DNA from: Bemisia tabaci
Taxonomy: Eukaryota > Arthropoda > Insecta > Hemiptera > Aleyrodidae
NCBI RefSeq assembly: GCF_918797505.1
Contig: NC_092793.1
Span: 45,992,243-46,056,242 of the forward strand
Reading direction: 5' to 3'
DNA: 64,000 nucleotides
Shown here: one piece after another, positions 12,554 to 25,547 of the stretch
Layout of the letters: each line of letters begins with the position of its first letter
How positions within the stretch are numbered: position 1 is the stretch's first letter
Notes under the pieces: generated by a model
The model's input: only the letters and a program-made list of their open reading frames with translations
Database searches by the model: none
Told to the model about the DNA's origin: nothing
Position numbers and translations under genes: made by a program

Positions 12554-15500
12554 ATGAGGCGACTCTTATTCTGTATTCATTCTATTACTTTTATGATTAA
12601 TTTTCCTTTTGTAATGACTGATGAATGGCGTAATGTTTCAGATGGAACACATAATTGTACGCCGCCGGCGATAGACGATTTCCCGCGGGATTTCTTCACA
12701 AAACGACAAAGACAGGAGGGTGCTGTGCTTTTTCACGCAGGCGCTTCCATCTACCTCTTTATAGCTTTAGCCATAGTTTGCGATAAGTACTTCGTGCCAG
12801 CCGTAGAAAAAATATGCAAAGGTAATTTTACATTTCTTATTCTCTAATTTACATTTTTAATCTGTTAATGCTTGTTTTTTCCTCCATTTTAAAGCTATGA
12901 ATACGGAAAATGTCTAAATTATATTTTGATCTGCTACTGTCCTTCTCAAAGGACAAAAGTATACTTTTTTTGGGGGGGAGGAAAATAACTTTCTCATTTT
13001 TCCAAGTATGCTGTGTGCAGAGGGAGACACCAAGGTCGTATTCACAGTTGATTCTGAAACAGCTCTTTTTCTTAGGGGGGAGGGGGGAGGGGGCGTACGA
13101 TTTAAATTGTGATCAAGAGAGATTCAAGGTGTCTTTTAACATTGGGCCATGAAAAAGACAATTTTTACGAGACCTGAGTGTAATTTGACGATTCAACTTA
13201 GGAAATAAATCCTTACACAAAGGATTACAATGATTTGCTACTGAAAAAAAGAAAAGAACTGCAGAAGAAAATATCATATGATTTTGGTAAATTTTTAAGT
13301 GGGCAGGGAGAGACCTACCTTAAAATTTGAAAAGAACTTGCATTCCATTTTCTTCTCGTATTATGTATTATTTTTGCGAGAGCAAATCGTTGAGATCCCT
13401 GTGAGAATCTATTGCCAGAGTTGATCCGTTGAATTTTGCTCAAGGTCCGAAAAATTTGACTTTCTCTTGATGCTCCGTTCAAGGCGCTTTTAACATCTCT
13501 TAATCACAGTGCTCAAAGAGCTTCCTAAGGAGAGGAGCTGTTCAAAAGAGACAACCATGAATACAGTCCCTAGGTTGGGACACTCAAGTATCGCATATCA
13601 CTATTGTGACTCACGGAGACTGCTTTGCCTACCCTACTCTAATGCAGGCGATTCCACCCGAGATGGATTTATGAAAGTCGAAGTGTACGCGGCAGACTCT
13701 TTCGCTTTATTCCCTGCATTCAATCCAATCAGGAGTTGATCATGGGATAAACAGCCAGACTGTAGGATCGGATAGTATGAGTCCTACAATGAAATTTTCG
13801 TTTTTCTTAAAGTTTTTTTTTTTTTTATTTTTATTTTTTTTTTATTTTACCGTCAACTACGGCTCTCCCAAACTTTCGAACGAAACGTGCGGCTTTTTTT
13901 CTCTTTTTCGTTTTTGTTTTTAAATCGTGACGATAGCAATAGACAAAAACTCATGAATAATATGGCTAGCCTCCCATAAAATTAGCCTTAATAAAATCGT
14001 TCATGGCCCTACAATCATCGGAATCTGAAAAAAGGGATTTTGGGAGGTCTCAGATCTTTAAGAGTAGGATTCTTGGTCTTTTAACCATTCAGACTGAAAT
14101 CTATAAAAATTAGCATGTATACTAACAATAAGATCCAATTTCACAGCGTTCTCTCATGTCCCTCCGTCATAAGCTATCTAAAATGGTACTCTGCTTTTTT
14201 TCAGTAATATCGTAGACGCTATACATAGTACGCCAGGAAGTATTTAAACTCGGTTGCTATTTTTCCAGAACTGTCTAAATGGATACATTCTGCATTTTAG
14301 GTTCAAACCATTAAAAAATATCGGCATTGAAACCTGGTCACTTACAATTAGACATACCGTCCGCCTTTTAGGTTCAATGACTAGAGGTGCGGCTTCGGAA
14401 TGCGGAACTTGCGGCCACTGATCCCGAAACACGGACGGTATGTCTACTCAGCCATGATTACGGCTGGCTGTATGTCTGCCTGACCAAATATAGGTATTCC
14501 AAAAGAGTTACCAAAAAAAAAAAAAAATATAATATCCCAATATACGTGTGGTTATTTCGCTATCTTTCTTTGTGTGACTTCATGTTTTCATTGTATAAAA
14601 TTGTAAACACAATCCCTCCGTTAAAAATCTGTCTTTTCTTGGTTCCAATTTGTATAAACTTTTTAAATTCATTTAAACAAATAATAAATAAGTAAATACC
14701 TGTAAGTTAAAAAAGCTCCAGTGTCATTCATGTCCAATGAATCGATCAGCTTTCAGTCGATCGTGATTTTGTATTTGAGGAGGATAGGACTTAGAGTGCT
14801 TGGATGATGTGTTTCGATAACCGTTAGTTTTACTCATTAGTGGTTGGTTTATGATTGCAGCCCTAAATATGTCAAACGACGTGGCGGGGGCGACATTTAT
14901 GGCAGCCGCTACGTCGGCGCCAGAACTTTACGTCAACGTGATAGGCACCTTCATCACAGAAGGAGACATAGGCGTTGGCACTATTGTAGGAAGTGCCGTT
15001 TTCAATATCCTAGCCGTGGCTGCTTGCTGCGGCATCGGGGCCAGCATGGTGAGTTTACTTCTCCAATGGGACTACATTTTGCAATTGTTAGAAACAACGT
15101 ATGTGCCATAAGTTTCTCTATGCAGATAGGAGCTTCTATGGATGAGCCTGAAGTTTTATTTGCTATAGTTCGAAAATTTAGTCCAGTTTTCAGTATCTTA
15201 CCAAGGACTCTTTACCAAACATACAGCATTTTGCCGTGTAAAAGAGGGCAAGATATCTCAAGAAAATTGAACAAGACAGAGAAATGGGAACATTTTTTCA
15301 TCTTTCTTGCACTGGAGTCATTTTTTACTATTTTTCGTGATCGAAATTTAAAGCCTCAGAAAGCATCGCTCCGAAATGTTTACGTGGGAATTGGAAGACT
15401 CTAGAATTTTATCAGTGATTCAAAGACCAAAAGCAAGACCAAGCAGTGGTGACAACTGCGCGGATAATGGTTTCACTTCTTCCTTTATCCGGAGAAGATA

Positions 15501-18500
15501 TTGATGGCCGAAGTACGAGACCACCTATCTTCATTCGCAACGTTGCAGACTGCCCAACATATTTTATTTTTTCTACGGAAAACTAGGCAACGAAATTTCT
15601 TGGAACTCCCTTGATTTTTCTTTTCCGTCGGGAGAAGATTCTGTAAAAATTTCAAGCTATTAAATTGCCTTGTTTTTCTTCGAAAAAATAAAATACAAAC
15701 GGAAATTTTGAGACATTGCAATGGAGATACATGGTTTTGCACTTTGGCCATCGATATACCTCTATAGTTTAATTTCCCTTCTTCAGCTTCGTGCTCATTT
15801 CCTCATTGATCTCAAACTTGCATTACTGAAAATATAACTGATAGAACCCTTCGCAGGATGGTACCCGCGCAGTCTCATTTTCAAAGTGTCTGCGATGACT
15901 TAATGAGATTCATTCTTTTATTTCAGGTGGTGCCTCTGCACTGGTGGCCTCTGACGAGAGACTGCATAGCATACGGCATCACGGTTACCATTCTCATCTG
16001 CATCATCCATGATGAGCGCATAGAGTGGTACGAGGCTCTCATACTTGTTATCTTATACGGTGTTTACATCCTAGGTAATCAACAAAAACGAATTTATGGC
16101 TGCTATATTTTCAGCTAACCTTTTAAAACACGGATCGACTGTTTTACGTAAAGATATTAATTATTCCAACAGATTTCGTCGATTTCTCAACCGGAGTAAT
16201 ACTGAATGCACTTTATTTTGCTAAATTTCCACAGATACCTTGGAGCTGTTCATAAAATACGTAACACTGTAAGGGGGAGGGGGTCTGCGCCTGAGTTACG
16301 GGTGCGTTATACAGGGAAAGTGCTTTCAAGGCTGCGTTACGTGGCACTAGATTGGTCGCGTGGCACCGGTTTTGTCTAAAACCTAAGTTAGAAAACCAAC
16401 GTGAAGTGACGATTTTTCAACCAAAATTCGTCACAAATTGCTAATTTGAGCGGCGGTTGAATCAAGCGGTACGCAATGTTTTTTAGGGGAGAGTAGACCT
16501 GCGCTGAGGGTGTTTTACGAGGGGAAGGAATAGGGGAGGTTAAAAAAATCCGATGCTTAGCGTTACTGATTTTATATGTGACCCTCTTATTTTTCTTCAA
16601 AATTACAATATTTTGACCACAAAAGTTCTTGTTAAGTTTCTTTTAATATGAAATATTTTTTTCGGCTCGGTACTATACACTTTTTTGGTAGTATTGAGAA
16701 GAGACGGTTCGCAATGTTTTAATATATGAGCCTGTTTTCCTTTCCTTGTTCCCGATCTCCTTGTGTACTTAGATGTCTATTATAGACGATACGCTTTCAA
16801 GTTTTGCGAAGCTCATCTTCACGTCCTTAAAAATTTTTGATGGATTACATCGCACGCCATATTGTGAGAAATTGTAATATATTGTTATTGATAAAACGAA
16901 CGAAACCGAGAAGCTATAATTTGAGCCGCAGGCCAACCGTGATTTTATCGTTATTTTCCATTTCCATCTTAAAGTTTTTTGTTTTCGTTCGTTTTATCAA
17001 TTTTTCGTTTCACAATGTGACGTGCGGTGTAATTCGTCAAAAGTTTTTAAGGACCTGTAGGGTGAGCTTTTAAAGCTTGAAATACGCGTCGCCTTGACAT
17101 CTAAGTACAAAAGGAGATTCGGGATCCAGAAAAATAAAACAGGTTCATACACTATTGCCCCATAAAGTATAAGCATATTCATCCTGTTTCTACTATAACT
17201 ATTTTGCAAGTTCGCCTGCATGATTTGAGTAAATTTTTAATTATAACACTTTCCGCAGAAAATTCGTAAAGTTCGCAGGAAGTAAGTTTTTGAGATTTAA
17301 AACTGTTCTAGTCGATACGGCAGCGATATTTTTTCCCTCGATTGTTTCCGTGGATCCATTTTCAATAAAAATGTACATTTTTTCTTTCTGTTTCAGTCAT
17401 GTACTTTGATAAAAATATTCAATCTTGGGTGCGAAAGCAGCTGAAGAAGCGAAAGGGAGTGAATGATCAAAACAATGATCAAAATAACGACCAGAAGCAA
17501 CCAACAGAAGTAATAACTATTGGTAATCTTGAGGAGACATTTTGAATTTACTTTGCAAACTAATCAAATCACGTTTAGATATTAAGATTCCATAATTCTA
17601 GATGCTGTCAGCTAGACAGTTAAGAAACATAAGGTACTGCCAAACTGTAAAATTTCAGAACACGATGCTGTAAACTTACTGTTATTTTTATATGCGAATC
17701 AGGGCCGGATTTAGGGGGTGGCCACATGGGCCGCAGCCCGCATGGCGACAAATTTAGGGGGCAGCAAAGTTTGCAATTTTTTTAATTGTAGGTATAAAAA
17801 AAATCGAATTAAGAAAAAAAATTACAAACGAGGAAAGACGACAAAATCTCTCATTTTCTGAGAGTATAGTAATTTCTAATTTTATCGCTTTTCGGTGATA
17901 CAAGAGTAGAAGAGTTAAGAGAGAAACGAAACTCGCAATTTGGCTTGGGGTGGCGTGGCGGCGCAGAGAGCAATGATGACAAGGACTTGATATGAAAATG
18001 AGAAGCCCTCGGCGTGGCGGTCGGCATGTAACACACATTAGCGCCTACAAGACTGCATGAATACTTCACGCATTGCGTCGAACACAATGCGTTCAGTAGC
18101 GGTTGGCGTGAAAGGCATAGCGCCTACAAGACTGTAGGAATACTTCAGGCATTGCGCCAAACACAATGCGCTCATCTCATGCAGCGATCGGCGTGAAATG
18201 CATAGCGCCTACAAGACTGTGGGAATACTTCAGGCATTGCGCCGAACACAGTGCGGTCAGCGCGGCGCGGAGCGGCTGCGAAAGTTACAAATATGCCACT
18301 TTATGTTTGTTCTCTCATAATTTTTTCGTTCATTTCTTACAATTGGATGGCCTTGTCTACACAGAGATAGGTTTACGGAACTTAAATTTTGCGCAAAGTT
18401 CCGTGCACTTTGGCCAGTAGTGTTGATTGATGTTTCAAAACGAATGAGAGGGGGACGGCAAAATACAGGCGGCCTACGGGCGGCAAGTAGGTAAATCCGG

Positions 18501-21500
18501 CCCTGATAGGAATGAGAGATTAATTCTACGTATTGTTCGTATGATGTCATTTAAGGATAAAATCGACTTCATACAAGTCTTGAGTTTAACGATGAGACTA
18601 CTGCAACTAGAGGCACATGCACTGATCAAAGTAACTTTTTTTCTTACGTTTGATAACGAGAAATTTTTCACATCGTTTTTTACCTTTAACTTTTGGATAT
18701 AATCTGTACTTTGATGAGGATTGAACAATTTTGAGATAATAATGTTTACTCAGAGCTAAAATTATAAAACCAATAAGAAATAATTGATCAAACATTTACC
18801 AAAGAGTTTTATCTACATATTTGGTAAATTTTTTGGACTCAAAACAACTGGATGGTCCCTGTTTGACTCTCGCTACGCAAAAATGAAGTGAACGAGCTGA
18901 ATATCGTAGCCGATTGGCTACAGAACTTACGAGCAAATTTCCGAAATGCAAAAGATTACGAAAGGAGATACGGTAATGCACTGGACGTAATAGTATTAAT
19001 GTAATTTATTATAGCTTAAAAATATTTAATTTCCGTCTCTATGTCCACAGAATCAAACGACAAACTTGACTCAATTCAAATGGCTCAGTCTCCTCAGCAA
19101 AACGGCACCATTGTAAAGCCCAACGCCGATGAAATCACATCAGAGAATGATAATGAATCATCTGGAGGTAAATTCGTTATTTAACTTAAAATCTGAGGGT
19201 TTAAAAAAAGGATTTGGCTCATCATACTTTTGTTTAGTACATTTTCAGCTAAAAAGTGTAAAAAAAGATCCCCGAAGTCAAATATTCAAGAAAAATAAGA
19301 AGACCAGTCATTTCCAAGAATTTCCAATGTAATGGTCCAAGTGGCAATGATTATCGCCCCCTTTCCCCTTAGGATGCAAACAGCTGGATTTCATTTCGCA
19401 ATTAGCAACTAAAATTTCTGGCTCAGCTTAGGAACAACGTATGTGCTGTAAATTTTCCTGTAGGGGTTTTTACTTTTTAGGGATGAGCCTGGCATTGTAG
19501 TTCCCAATTGTAAAATGAAGTGCAGGTCAGCAAGGTAAAGAATAGAGAATCAATTTAACTTATTTTCTCTTTTATGCTGCAATTGACCGTTTTGCAGTTC
19601 TTGGACTTTTCAGCTATCCAGAGAAAGGAGGGTGGTTCCGCAAGGCGCTATGGATGCTCGTGTTGCCTATCCACGCGGCGTTTTATATCACGATTCCTGA
19701 CTGTGAAAACCCGCGCTTCAAGAGATTTTATCCTCTCACATTCACCATGTGCATTGTCTGGATAGGCAGCCTTTCCTATTTCGTTGCCTGGATGATTACA
19801 GTAGTCGGTGAGTAAACTTGATTTTGTTCTTTAGGCAATTGCACCAGACATATAACTGAATTTTGATAATTATTAAAATTAAATCGAATTGAAAAGGGGA
19901 GGGGGAGACAAAGGAAGTAAGAGAAAAGAAAATGCGAGATTATGGAAAAAATAAAAAAGAAGGAGAAAAAGAAAAGAGAACGAAACTGAAGAGACAAAAA
20001 GAAAAAATGGGGGATATGAGCAGGAAAAATGGGAACGAATATGAAAGGGTATTCATATGAGGGCAACAAGCGCCTCTTCCAATCGAAAATCACCCTTTAG
20101 AGCTTAATTTTAAAAGTCTCTGTTTGAAAAGAGGACGCACTTGTTTGAGCCTCATCCTAACGAGGGGCACATAATTCGAAGACGGTAAATGGCCTTAGAA
20201 GCCAAGTACTTGCATCATTTAAAACACAATTTACAATGTAGCAATGAAGATTAGCCAGTAAAGCGGTTGCTTGAGATAGTCATTTGATGAAGATTGATGA
20301 GGCGTAAGAAACGCCTTCATTGTGAAAAGATACTTCCTAGCGTTACCTCAGAGGTCGAATAGTTGCATCATTCGAAAACCCAATAACAGTGTAGCAGGAT
20401 GCGCATTGGTGAGGAAATGCAGATGAACATTCCGATATCGTCGACTGGATTTAAATCACCATTTTCAATTTTACGGTTAGATAAAAAAGAAAAAGAAAAA
20501 TAATTGTACACACCTGATTGATCTCGTTTCGACATTGTGCACAAATCATACTTATTCTCTTGATGACAGGTGATACTCTGAATATTCCGGATTCCGTTAT
20601 GGGAATTACGTTTCTCGCTGCGGGAACCAGTGTTCCGGAAGCAGTTTCTAGTGTCATCGTCGCAAAACAAGGTACGTTCTTTTCATTCCATGACATTTTC
20701 TCACATTTAGTTGTATTAGATGTAATGCCTGTCCCTATTAACTACATGCACCAACAATATTTTCAAGTCATTGAATTTTTTTGGCTCCAATGGATCTCCT
20801 GCAGAATTTTGCTAGAACGAGGAGAAATGTTGTTTCTGAAGGAAAATTTCTTAAAAATTGAAGTGTGTGAATTTGAAAAGTGTGAAATTTACCCTTACTT
20901 CACACTGTACACAAAAAAACTTAACTTCTCACCTCAAAATTTAAACTATGGCACACCCAAAATTTGGTATAGTTGAATCACCCTGAAATTGTAGATTCTT
21001 GTGAAACTGAGAATAACCGCCCTGAAAAGGGGCAAAAACCCTGAGGGTTATATGGGTGGGCTGACTATCTTTTCCGCACAAAGTACATTAGAGGTAATTT
21101 TTCCGATTATCGTTGTCGCACAAAATCATTTTCGCACAAATAACACTCTGTAGTATGTGGCAACGTCAAGAAAAATATGAGGCATATTTAAGAAAAATGA
21201 GTGCACACATATTGCAAAAATTATTTCTTACCTTACACAGTAGTCCAACGGAGATCGTCAGGGTCCAGATTGTGAAAGAGTGAGCATGGTTGTCCCATTC
21301 AGCTGCTGTGCGATGTTGCCAGATGTTTGAGATTTGATTTGTGCGGAAATGATTTTGTGCGGCAACGATAATCGGAAAAATAATTAACACAAATGTACTT
21401 TGTGCGGAGATGTTCTGCCTAAGGGTGGTACGGGGGACTTTCGGATCACCCTTCATAAAATGCGGCTCTTTTTTACCCTTCACTGGAAAAAAAAAACACA

Positions 21501-24500
21501 TTGGATCTAGAGTCCAGACTCTTGAAAACATTGAAAAGAAAAAATACTCTTGATTGAATCGGATATTTGCTTGAATCAAAACGAAATCCGCTTAAATTAA
21601 TAGGCTTGGATCTTAATTTATGCTAGATTCTGATTGAAGCAAGAGTACTTTTTCTTGTCGATGTTTTTAAGAGTCTGGACTCTAGATCCAAAGTGTTTTT
21701 TTTTCCAGTGTTGAATATTACGAGGTGATTATTGAAATAAATAATGTTTTGATATGATGGTGAAACGGTTGCAGGTCACGGCTCAATGGGAATCAGCAAC
21801 TCTCTGGGCTCAAACACGTTCGACATCCTGTTGTGTCTGGGCCTGCCGTGGTTCATAAAGGCCTCGTTCCTGCCCACTGACGCCGGCCGCCATTTCGTGA
21901 GCATCAACTCCCGCGGACTCGAGTACTCGGCCATCTCCCTCCTCTCCACCCTCCTCCTCCTCTACTGCACTTTCGCTCTCAACAAATTCTATCTCGACAG
22001 AAAGGTATGCATCCCCCCATCCTCACTTCTAGATCAACGCTCATACTGCCGTGCTAAGGAAGAACGCCGTAAGAACATTCGGGAGTTGCCAAATTTCCCT
22101 TGATAAAAAATGTATTTTTGACGCAATTCTAACATACTTTCCCTTGAAATTTTCAGATTTTAGATTAAATTGGGTGCAAAACTGTCTAAAAATTCTGGGG
22201 AAAATAGTTGCAATTTTCGCAGTAAATTCGATTTCTATCGAAGGACATTCGGCAACGTCTGAAGGCTCATACACTGTTCTTCCTTAGCACGGCAGCATAG
22301 TTGGGCTACAGTTTGCGATAAGGAACTAGATCAGGCTCATTTTAGAAGCAACGGAGATTGGGTTTTTGCATCATGCAACTATTCAACCTCCGCGGTCACG
22401 CTCGGAAGTATCTTTTCACAATGAAGGCGTTTTTTACGGGTCGACATTCTTTATCGAAGAATTATCTAAAGCAATTGCGTTTCCTTAAACTACGTTCCTC
22501 CGTAGATAGAGACTCCTTCTTCTTCATCTTACTCTGCCCCTCTTCCTTCCACTCTTTTCTTATCTATGTCTTTCTATTTTTCTTCTTGCCCTTCTCTAAT
22601 CACTACGTCTAAGACATCTCCTTCCTTTTCTTCCCTCTCTTTTTTTCCTTCTCTTCATTTGTCTTCTCTCCTTTCCCTTCTCTTTAGCTTCCTGTCTTTC
22701 TCTTCATCTTTCACACGCCGTTACCTTAGGGTGATAGGTGCTTTTAAAGATGAACCAGAATTACTAGTTCCTATTAACCTACAGTTGAACTGGACGTATT
22801 ACTACCAAACGGAACTATGTGCATTACGTTGTGAGCTCTGTTATGCATATATTCTTATGGGTCTCGGAACTCATGACTTAATGCACATATTTGTAGTTCC
22901 ATTTGGTAGAAATAGTCCAATTCATACTAGTAAAAAAACAAGACTGATCGCTAAAGATCGGTGCCAAAGTCAGACATTTTTCATGGCTGACGTAGGGAGG
23001 GGGGCCCACGATCAAAATATTTCGTAAGGGGTGGGTCTGGAATGAAATATTTTTAAAAGTTTCAAAAATACTCATCTTATTTGAGGAACATTTCGGCCTG
23101 AGGTAGAGCCAGGGGGAAAAGAAAGTTTCGTTAGTGCATGAAAACAAACATAATATTGGTAAAAAAATATAACTCATACTCAAATCTTTTCGACGACATG
23201 ACGCACGTACATATTTTACAACCCATAGCTATGTTGATTAAGCCACGTCACTTCTGTCACGTGTATACTACTGGTAGGCTTACACTGGCAAGATATAAAT
23301 GACTTAAATGTAAAGAATGAATTGAATTCTCATTCAAAGGATTTCCTCTGAACTTCAGACCAAAATCGCTTGAGTTAGGCAGGTTTCAGTCTGTCATAAA
23401 AAACTTTCTTTTCAATGCAAGCACTTTTTCTCTTCAAAAATACTTCCGCTAAAATCTAGTCAGTTTATTTTCCAGCATAAAAAGCTGAACCAAATTCTTA
23501 CCGTATAAAAAGATAAAAATATGGTTTTATAAACAGAAAAATCCCCCACAATGTAACATCGACTGCGTTCAGACGGGGGGGATTTTAACTGTGAGGGGGG
23601 GGGGGAGAAATCCTTGTCCAGTATAGTTCGAAGGAAAATTTACGAGAGGCAAAAAGTTTTGAAAATAATCTTGAAAGATCTACCATATTTTAATATTTAA
23701 TTGTTGAAGAATATGCTCATAAACATGGCATTTCAAAGACTTTTTAACGTAAATTTTACCTAAAACGATACTGAATGAGGATTTCTTTTTGCGAGCGTGT
23801 AGACAGTTTTCAGGAGTTTTTTTTTGAGAAAATGCTTAACAACAGTCGCTGCCACTGGGGAACACCCATTGTGCGACAGATTGCGTCATAGCACAGGATG
23901 TGAGCAAAGCACGTTAAGTGAGTATCAGTCTGAGTTAAATAGGACATGAATCTCGCTTTGATCTGAATCGAGACTTGAGAACAATTATTTTCCGAGAGCG
24001 CAAAGCAACAAGAAAGTGCCAACATCCGTCTTTGAAACTCCGTCCTGTACAGGTTAGTCTGTCTGCCAGAGTGGTGAGCTGTTAGGAGCGATATACAGTT
24101 CAGTCTGGCTCCAAAATGCGGGTGTGCAGTTCCAAAGCCTACAGTTATAAATAGAGTACCTATACTGCTGTGCTAAGGAAGAACGTCGTATGAGCCATCA
24201 GGCGTTGTCAAATTTCCTTCGACAAGTCACACATTTTTAGGAATATTTAAGAATATTTCTCCTCGGGTTTTTTTAGAGGATTTTGTTCGTCACTTTAAAC
24301 TGAAATGTTTGAGAATTTCAAGGGAATTCATTTGTGCATAAGTTTCCTCAAAAATACATGTTTTATCTGGGTAAATTTGGCAACTCTCGAATGTTCATAC
24401 GGCGTTCTTCCTTAGCATAGTATATGGGAAGAGAACGGACATGTCGGCAATTTAACGGTTAGGTCATGGAGCTTTCAGGGCCTGAAAGGGCAGCCAAACT

Positions 24501-25338
24501 AAGAGTACAAATTATCCAGAATGAATATTATTATGGTCGATAAGACCGTCGTTTGCAAAGCACGTATTTGCCTTAGTTTTTGCATAAATTCACTCATTAT
24601 TCAGGGCGGTTGGGGAATGACTTATGAAAGACGGGGGAGGGTCTAAAACTAAAAGTAAAAAAAATGCCAGACGTAATTTGTGGATAGCCTCTAAAACAGT
24701 TCCTTTTCTCAGGAGGCCCTATTTGGTTAGTTGTGATTTAGGGAGGTTCAATGAGGTCCTTAAAGTAGTCTCATAAAAAGGACAATTTTAACAAATCAGA
24801 GTTAAATTGCACAGTAGATATAACTTTAGAAAAAGACCATTGCAAAGGATTTCCCTCCTTTAAAAAATGAACTTTCCAAAGGAAATTTTTTTACAGTTTT
24901 CGAAAATGTCAAGGTTAGGTTTGTATCCGGCTTAGTTTGTCACAATTTTCAAATCATTTTTTCGTATTATTTTATTTTTTGCATTGACAAATCATTTTTC
25001 GTAAGGGTCTATTTCTAAAGTTTAATTGTTGAATTTTACTCGAGATTCTTTCAAATTACCATTTTTCATGGTGTTATGTTAATGACTGCCTTAAATGTTC
25101 CCTAATCACAATGTACACCATATGGGGTCTCTTAAGGAAAGGAGCTGTCTGAAGAATGCCAATAAATACGGTTCAAGGAGACTTTCAATCAAAGGCATTT
25201 AAACTTGACGTTTTCTTCCAACAGGTGGGGCAAGCTTGTTTGGCAATGTACATCTTGTTCCTCATATTGGCGACTCTGATAGAGCTCAACGTGTTTTTCC
25301 CAGTCAACCTTCCAGCGTGCATCAGGCCACAACAGTGA
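12554..25338 (+). CDS. K+-dependent Na+/Ca2+ exchanger (NCKX, SLC24 family)
   Basis: Exchanges Na+ inward for Ca2+ plus K+ outward across a membrane. Nine exons join in phase: 12554-12821, 14861-15048, 15927-16074, 17397-17522, 19051-19167, 19598-19807, 20570-20671, 21775-22004, 25225-25338 (stop TGA); every junction is GT-AG. The product is 500 residues, short for the family. The N-terminus is hydrophobic (possible signal sequence), then '[11 protein letters not shown]'. The alpha-1 repeat spans about residues 96-140 with TSAPE (Glu111) and GSAVFN; alpha-2 spans about 354-404 with TSVPE (Glu376) and GSNTFD (Asp403). These match the ion-binding motifs of the family. The cytosolic loop (about 205-285) is rich in Asn, Gln and Asp and lacks homology. 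The start is the first ATG of exon 1; an upstream non-coding exon is possible. It looks like an invertebrate zydeco/CG1090-type exchanger, but the subtype is not decided. Confidence 0.93.
13072..13570 (+). repeat. Repeat shared by NCKX introns 1 and 8
   Basis: The segment resembles about 24650-25170 in block order: 'GACAATTTT' and 'AAAGGATT' near the start, then CTAATCACA-like and GGAGAGGAGCTGT-like blocks near the end. Both lie in introns of the same gene. Family unknown. Confidence 0.4.
15063..15165 (+). repeat. MITE fragment next to NCKX exon 2 donor
   Basis: Begins GGGACTACATTTTGCAATTG, the terminus seen at 42492-42636 and 44568-44712 and in weaker form at about 19383-19530. It contains the internal AACAACGTATGTGCCAT block and starts only about 15 nt after the exon 2 splice donor at 15049. 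The right end is degraded. Confidence 0.55.
15502..15754. repeat. MITE copy in NCKX intron 2
   Basis: The inverted ends GATGGCCGAAGTACGAG and GCACTTTGGCCATCG relate this to 8606-8858. The middle is AT-rich with no coding frame. Confidence 0.5.
16247..16370 (+). repeat. Repeat with TACGTAACAC / GGGGGAGGGGG motif
   Basis: 'TACGTAACACTGTAAGGGGG' followed by further TTACG motifs resembles a repeat type common in arthropod genomes. A related copy lies at about 43686-43800 (ACGTGACGCTCTAAG...GTTACGTAAC). Confidence 0.45.
16710..17165. mobile_element. Fold-back MITE in NCKX intron 3
   Basis: Long imperfect inverted repeat. The left arm has GTACTTAGATGTC, then CACGTCCTTAAAAA and GATAAAACGAACGAAA; the right arm carries the reverse complements in mirror order (TTTCGTTCGTTTTATC, TTTTTAAGGACC, GACATCTAAGTAC). 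Arms are about 180 bp around a short centre. No coding capacity. Confidence 0.75.
17700..18505 (+). mobile_element. hAT-like non-autonomous element in NCKX intron 4
   Basis: Ends are CAGGGCCGGATTTA (17700) and TAAATCCGGCCCTG (to 18505). The 8-bp flanks ATGCGAAT and ATAGGAAT agree at six positions, consistent with an aged hAT target duplication. No transposase is encoded; the interior carries three roughly 80-bp tandem units (18040-18267). Confidence 0.85.
18040..18267 (+). repeat. Three ~80-bp tandem units inside hAT-like element
   Basis: Each unit starts AGCGCCTACAAGACTG and continues GAATACTTCA, GCATTGCG and AACACA(A/G)TGCG blocks. Units begin at about 18040, 18119 and 18204; the third is shorter. 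The element at 51627-52444 has two such units. Confidence 0.85.
19383..19530. repeat. Degenerate MITE copy in NCKX intron 5
   Basis: Has CATTTCGCAATTAG at the left, AACAACGTATGTGC in the middle and CAATTGTAAAATGAAGT at the right. These are diverged forms of the family at 42492-42636. Confidence 0.5.
20180..20400 (-). repeat. Repeat with internal duplication in NCKX intron 6
   Basis: Two diverged direct units both contain 'TTGCATCATT...TGTAGCA'. Its reverse complement matches 22345-22490 (GGAAGTATCTTTTCACAATG, then AAGGCGTTT). Family unknown. Confidence 0.5.
21071..21408. mobile_element. Inverted-repeat element in NCKX intron 7
   Basis: Left arm 21071-21140 (TTTCCGCACAAAGTACATT, TTTTTCCGATTATCGTTG) is mirrored by right arm 21338-21408. 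The centre of about 200 bp has no coding frame. Confidence 0.75.
21481..21710. mobile_element. MITE with CACTGGAAAAAAA termini
   Basis: The left end CACTGGAAAA followed by TTGGATCTAGAGTCCAGACT is mirrored by AGTCTGGACTCTAGATCC and TTTTCCAGTG at the right end. Arms are about 55 bp. It lies about 65 bp upstream of NCKX exon 8. Confidence 0.8.
22046..22295. mobile_element. 250-bp MITE (CTGCCGTGCTAAGGAAGAAC), copy 1
   Basis: Ends CTGCCGTGCTAAGGAAGAAC and GTTCTTCCTTAGCACGGCAG are inverted copies. Related copies lie at 24165-24420, 26794-27042, 29614-29862 and 60351-60603. It begins about 40 bp after the NCKX exon 8 donor. Confidence 0.85.
22786..22925. repeat. Short inverted-repeat element in NCKX intron 8
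   Basis: 'GAACTGGACGTATTACTACC' is mirrored by GGTAGAAATAGTCCAATTC, and GTGCATTA by TAATGCAC closer in. A small MITE with about 45-bp arms. Confidence 0.6.
24165..24420. mobile_element. 250-bp MITE, copy 2
   Basis: CTGCTGTGCTAAGGAAGAAC at the left and GCGTTCTTCCTTAGCATAG at the right match the family defined at 22046-22295. It is in NCKX intron 8. Confidence 0.75.
24650..25170 (+). repeat. Repeat shared by NCKX introns 8 and 1
   Basis: Diverged counterpart of 13072-13570; ends shortly before the last NCKX exon with CTAATCACAATG- and GGAAAGGAGCTGTC-like blocks. Confidence 0.4.
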
Positions 25339-25541
25339 AACCACCCGACAGACCCCCGACGGAGGCCAACGATCTCTTGATTTAGATTTTTTGTCTTTTC
25401 TCTCCTCGAAACGCAAAAAACAAACAAATAAGTTATTTTATTTTAAGTTCCTAGTTTTACTGGATGGAGCAATACATTTTGTAATCTCGAGTGCAAAGTA
25501 TGATTTTTTATATGAAGACCCCTACGGATGTGTATTTATTA

Positions 25542-25547
25542 AATAAA
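25542..25547 (+). terminator. Candidate poly(A) signal of NCKX
   Basis: An AATAAA hexamer lies about 205 nt after the NCKX stop codon, followed by an AT-rich stretch. It is the first canonical signal seen after the gene. Confidence 0.5.

Noticed and set aside
18040..18267. CRISPR-like regular repeats
   Set aside because: Units are contiguous, about 80 bp, without unique spacers, and lie inside a hAT-like element in a eukaryotic intron.
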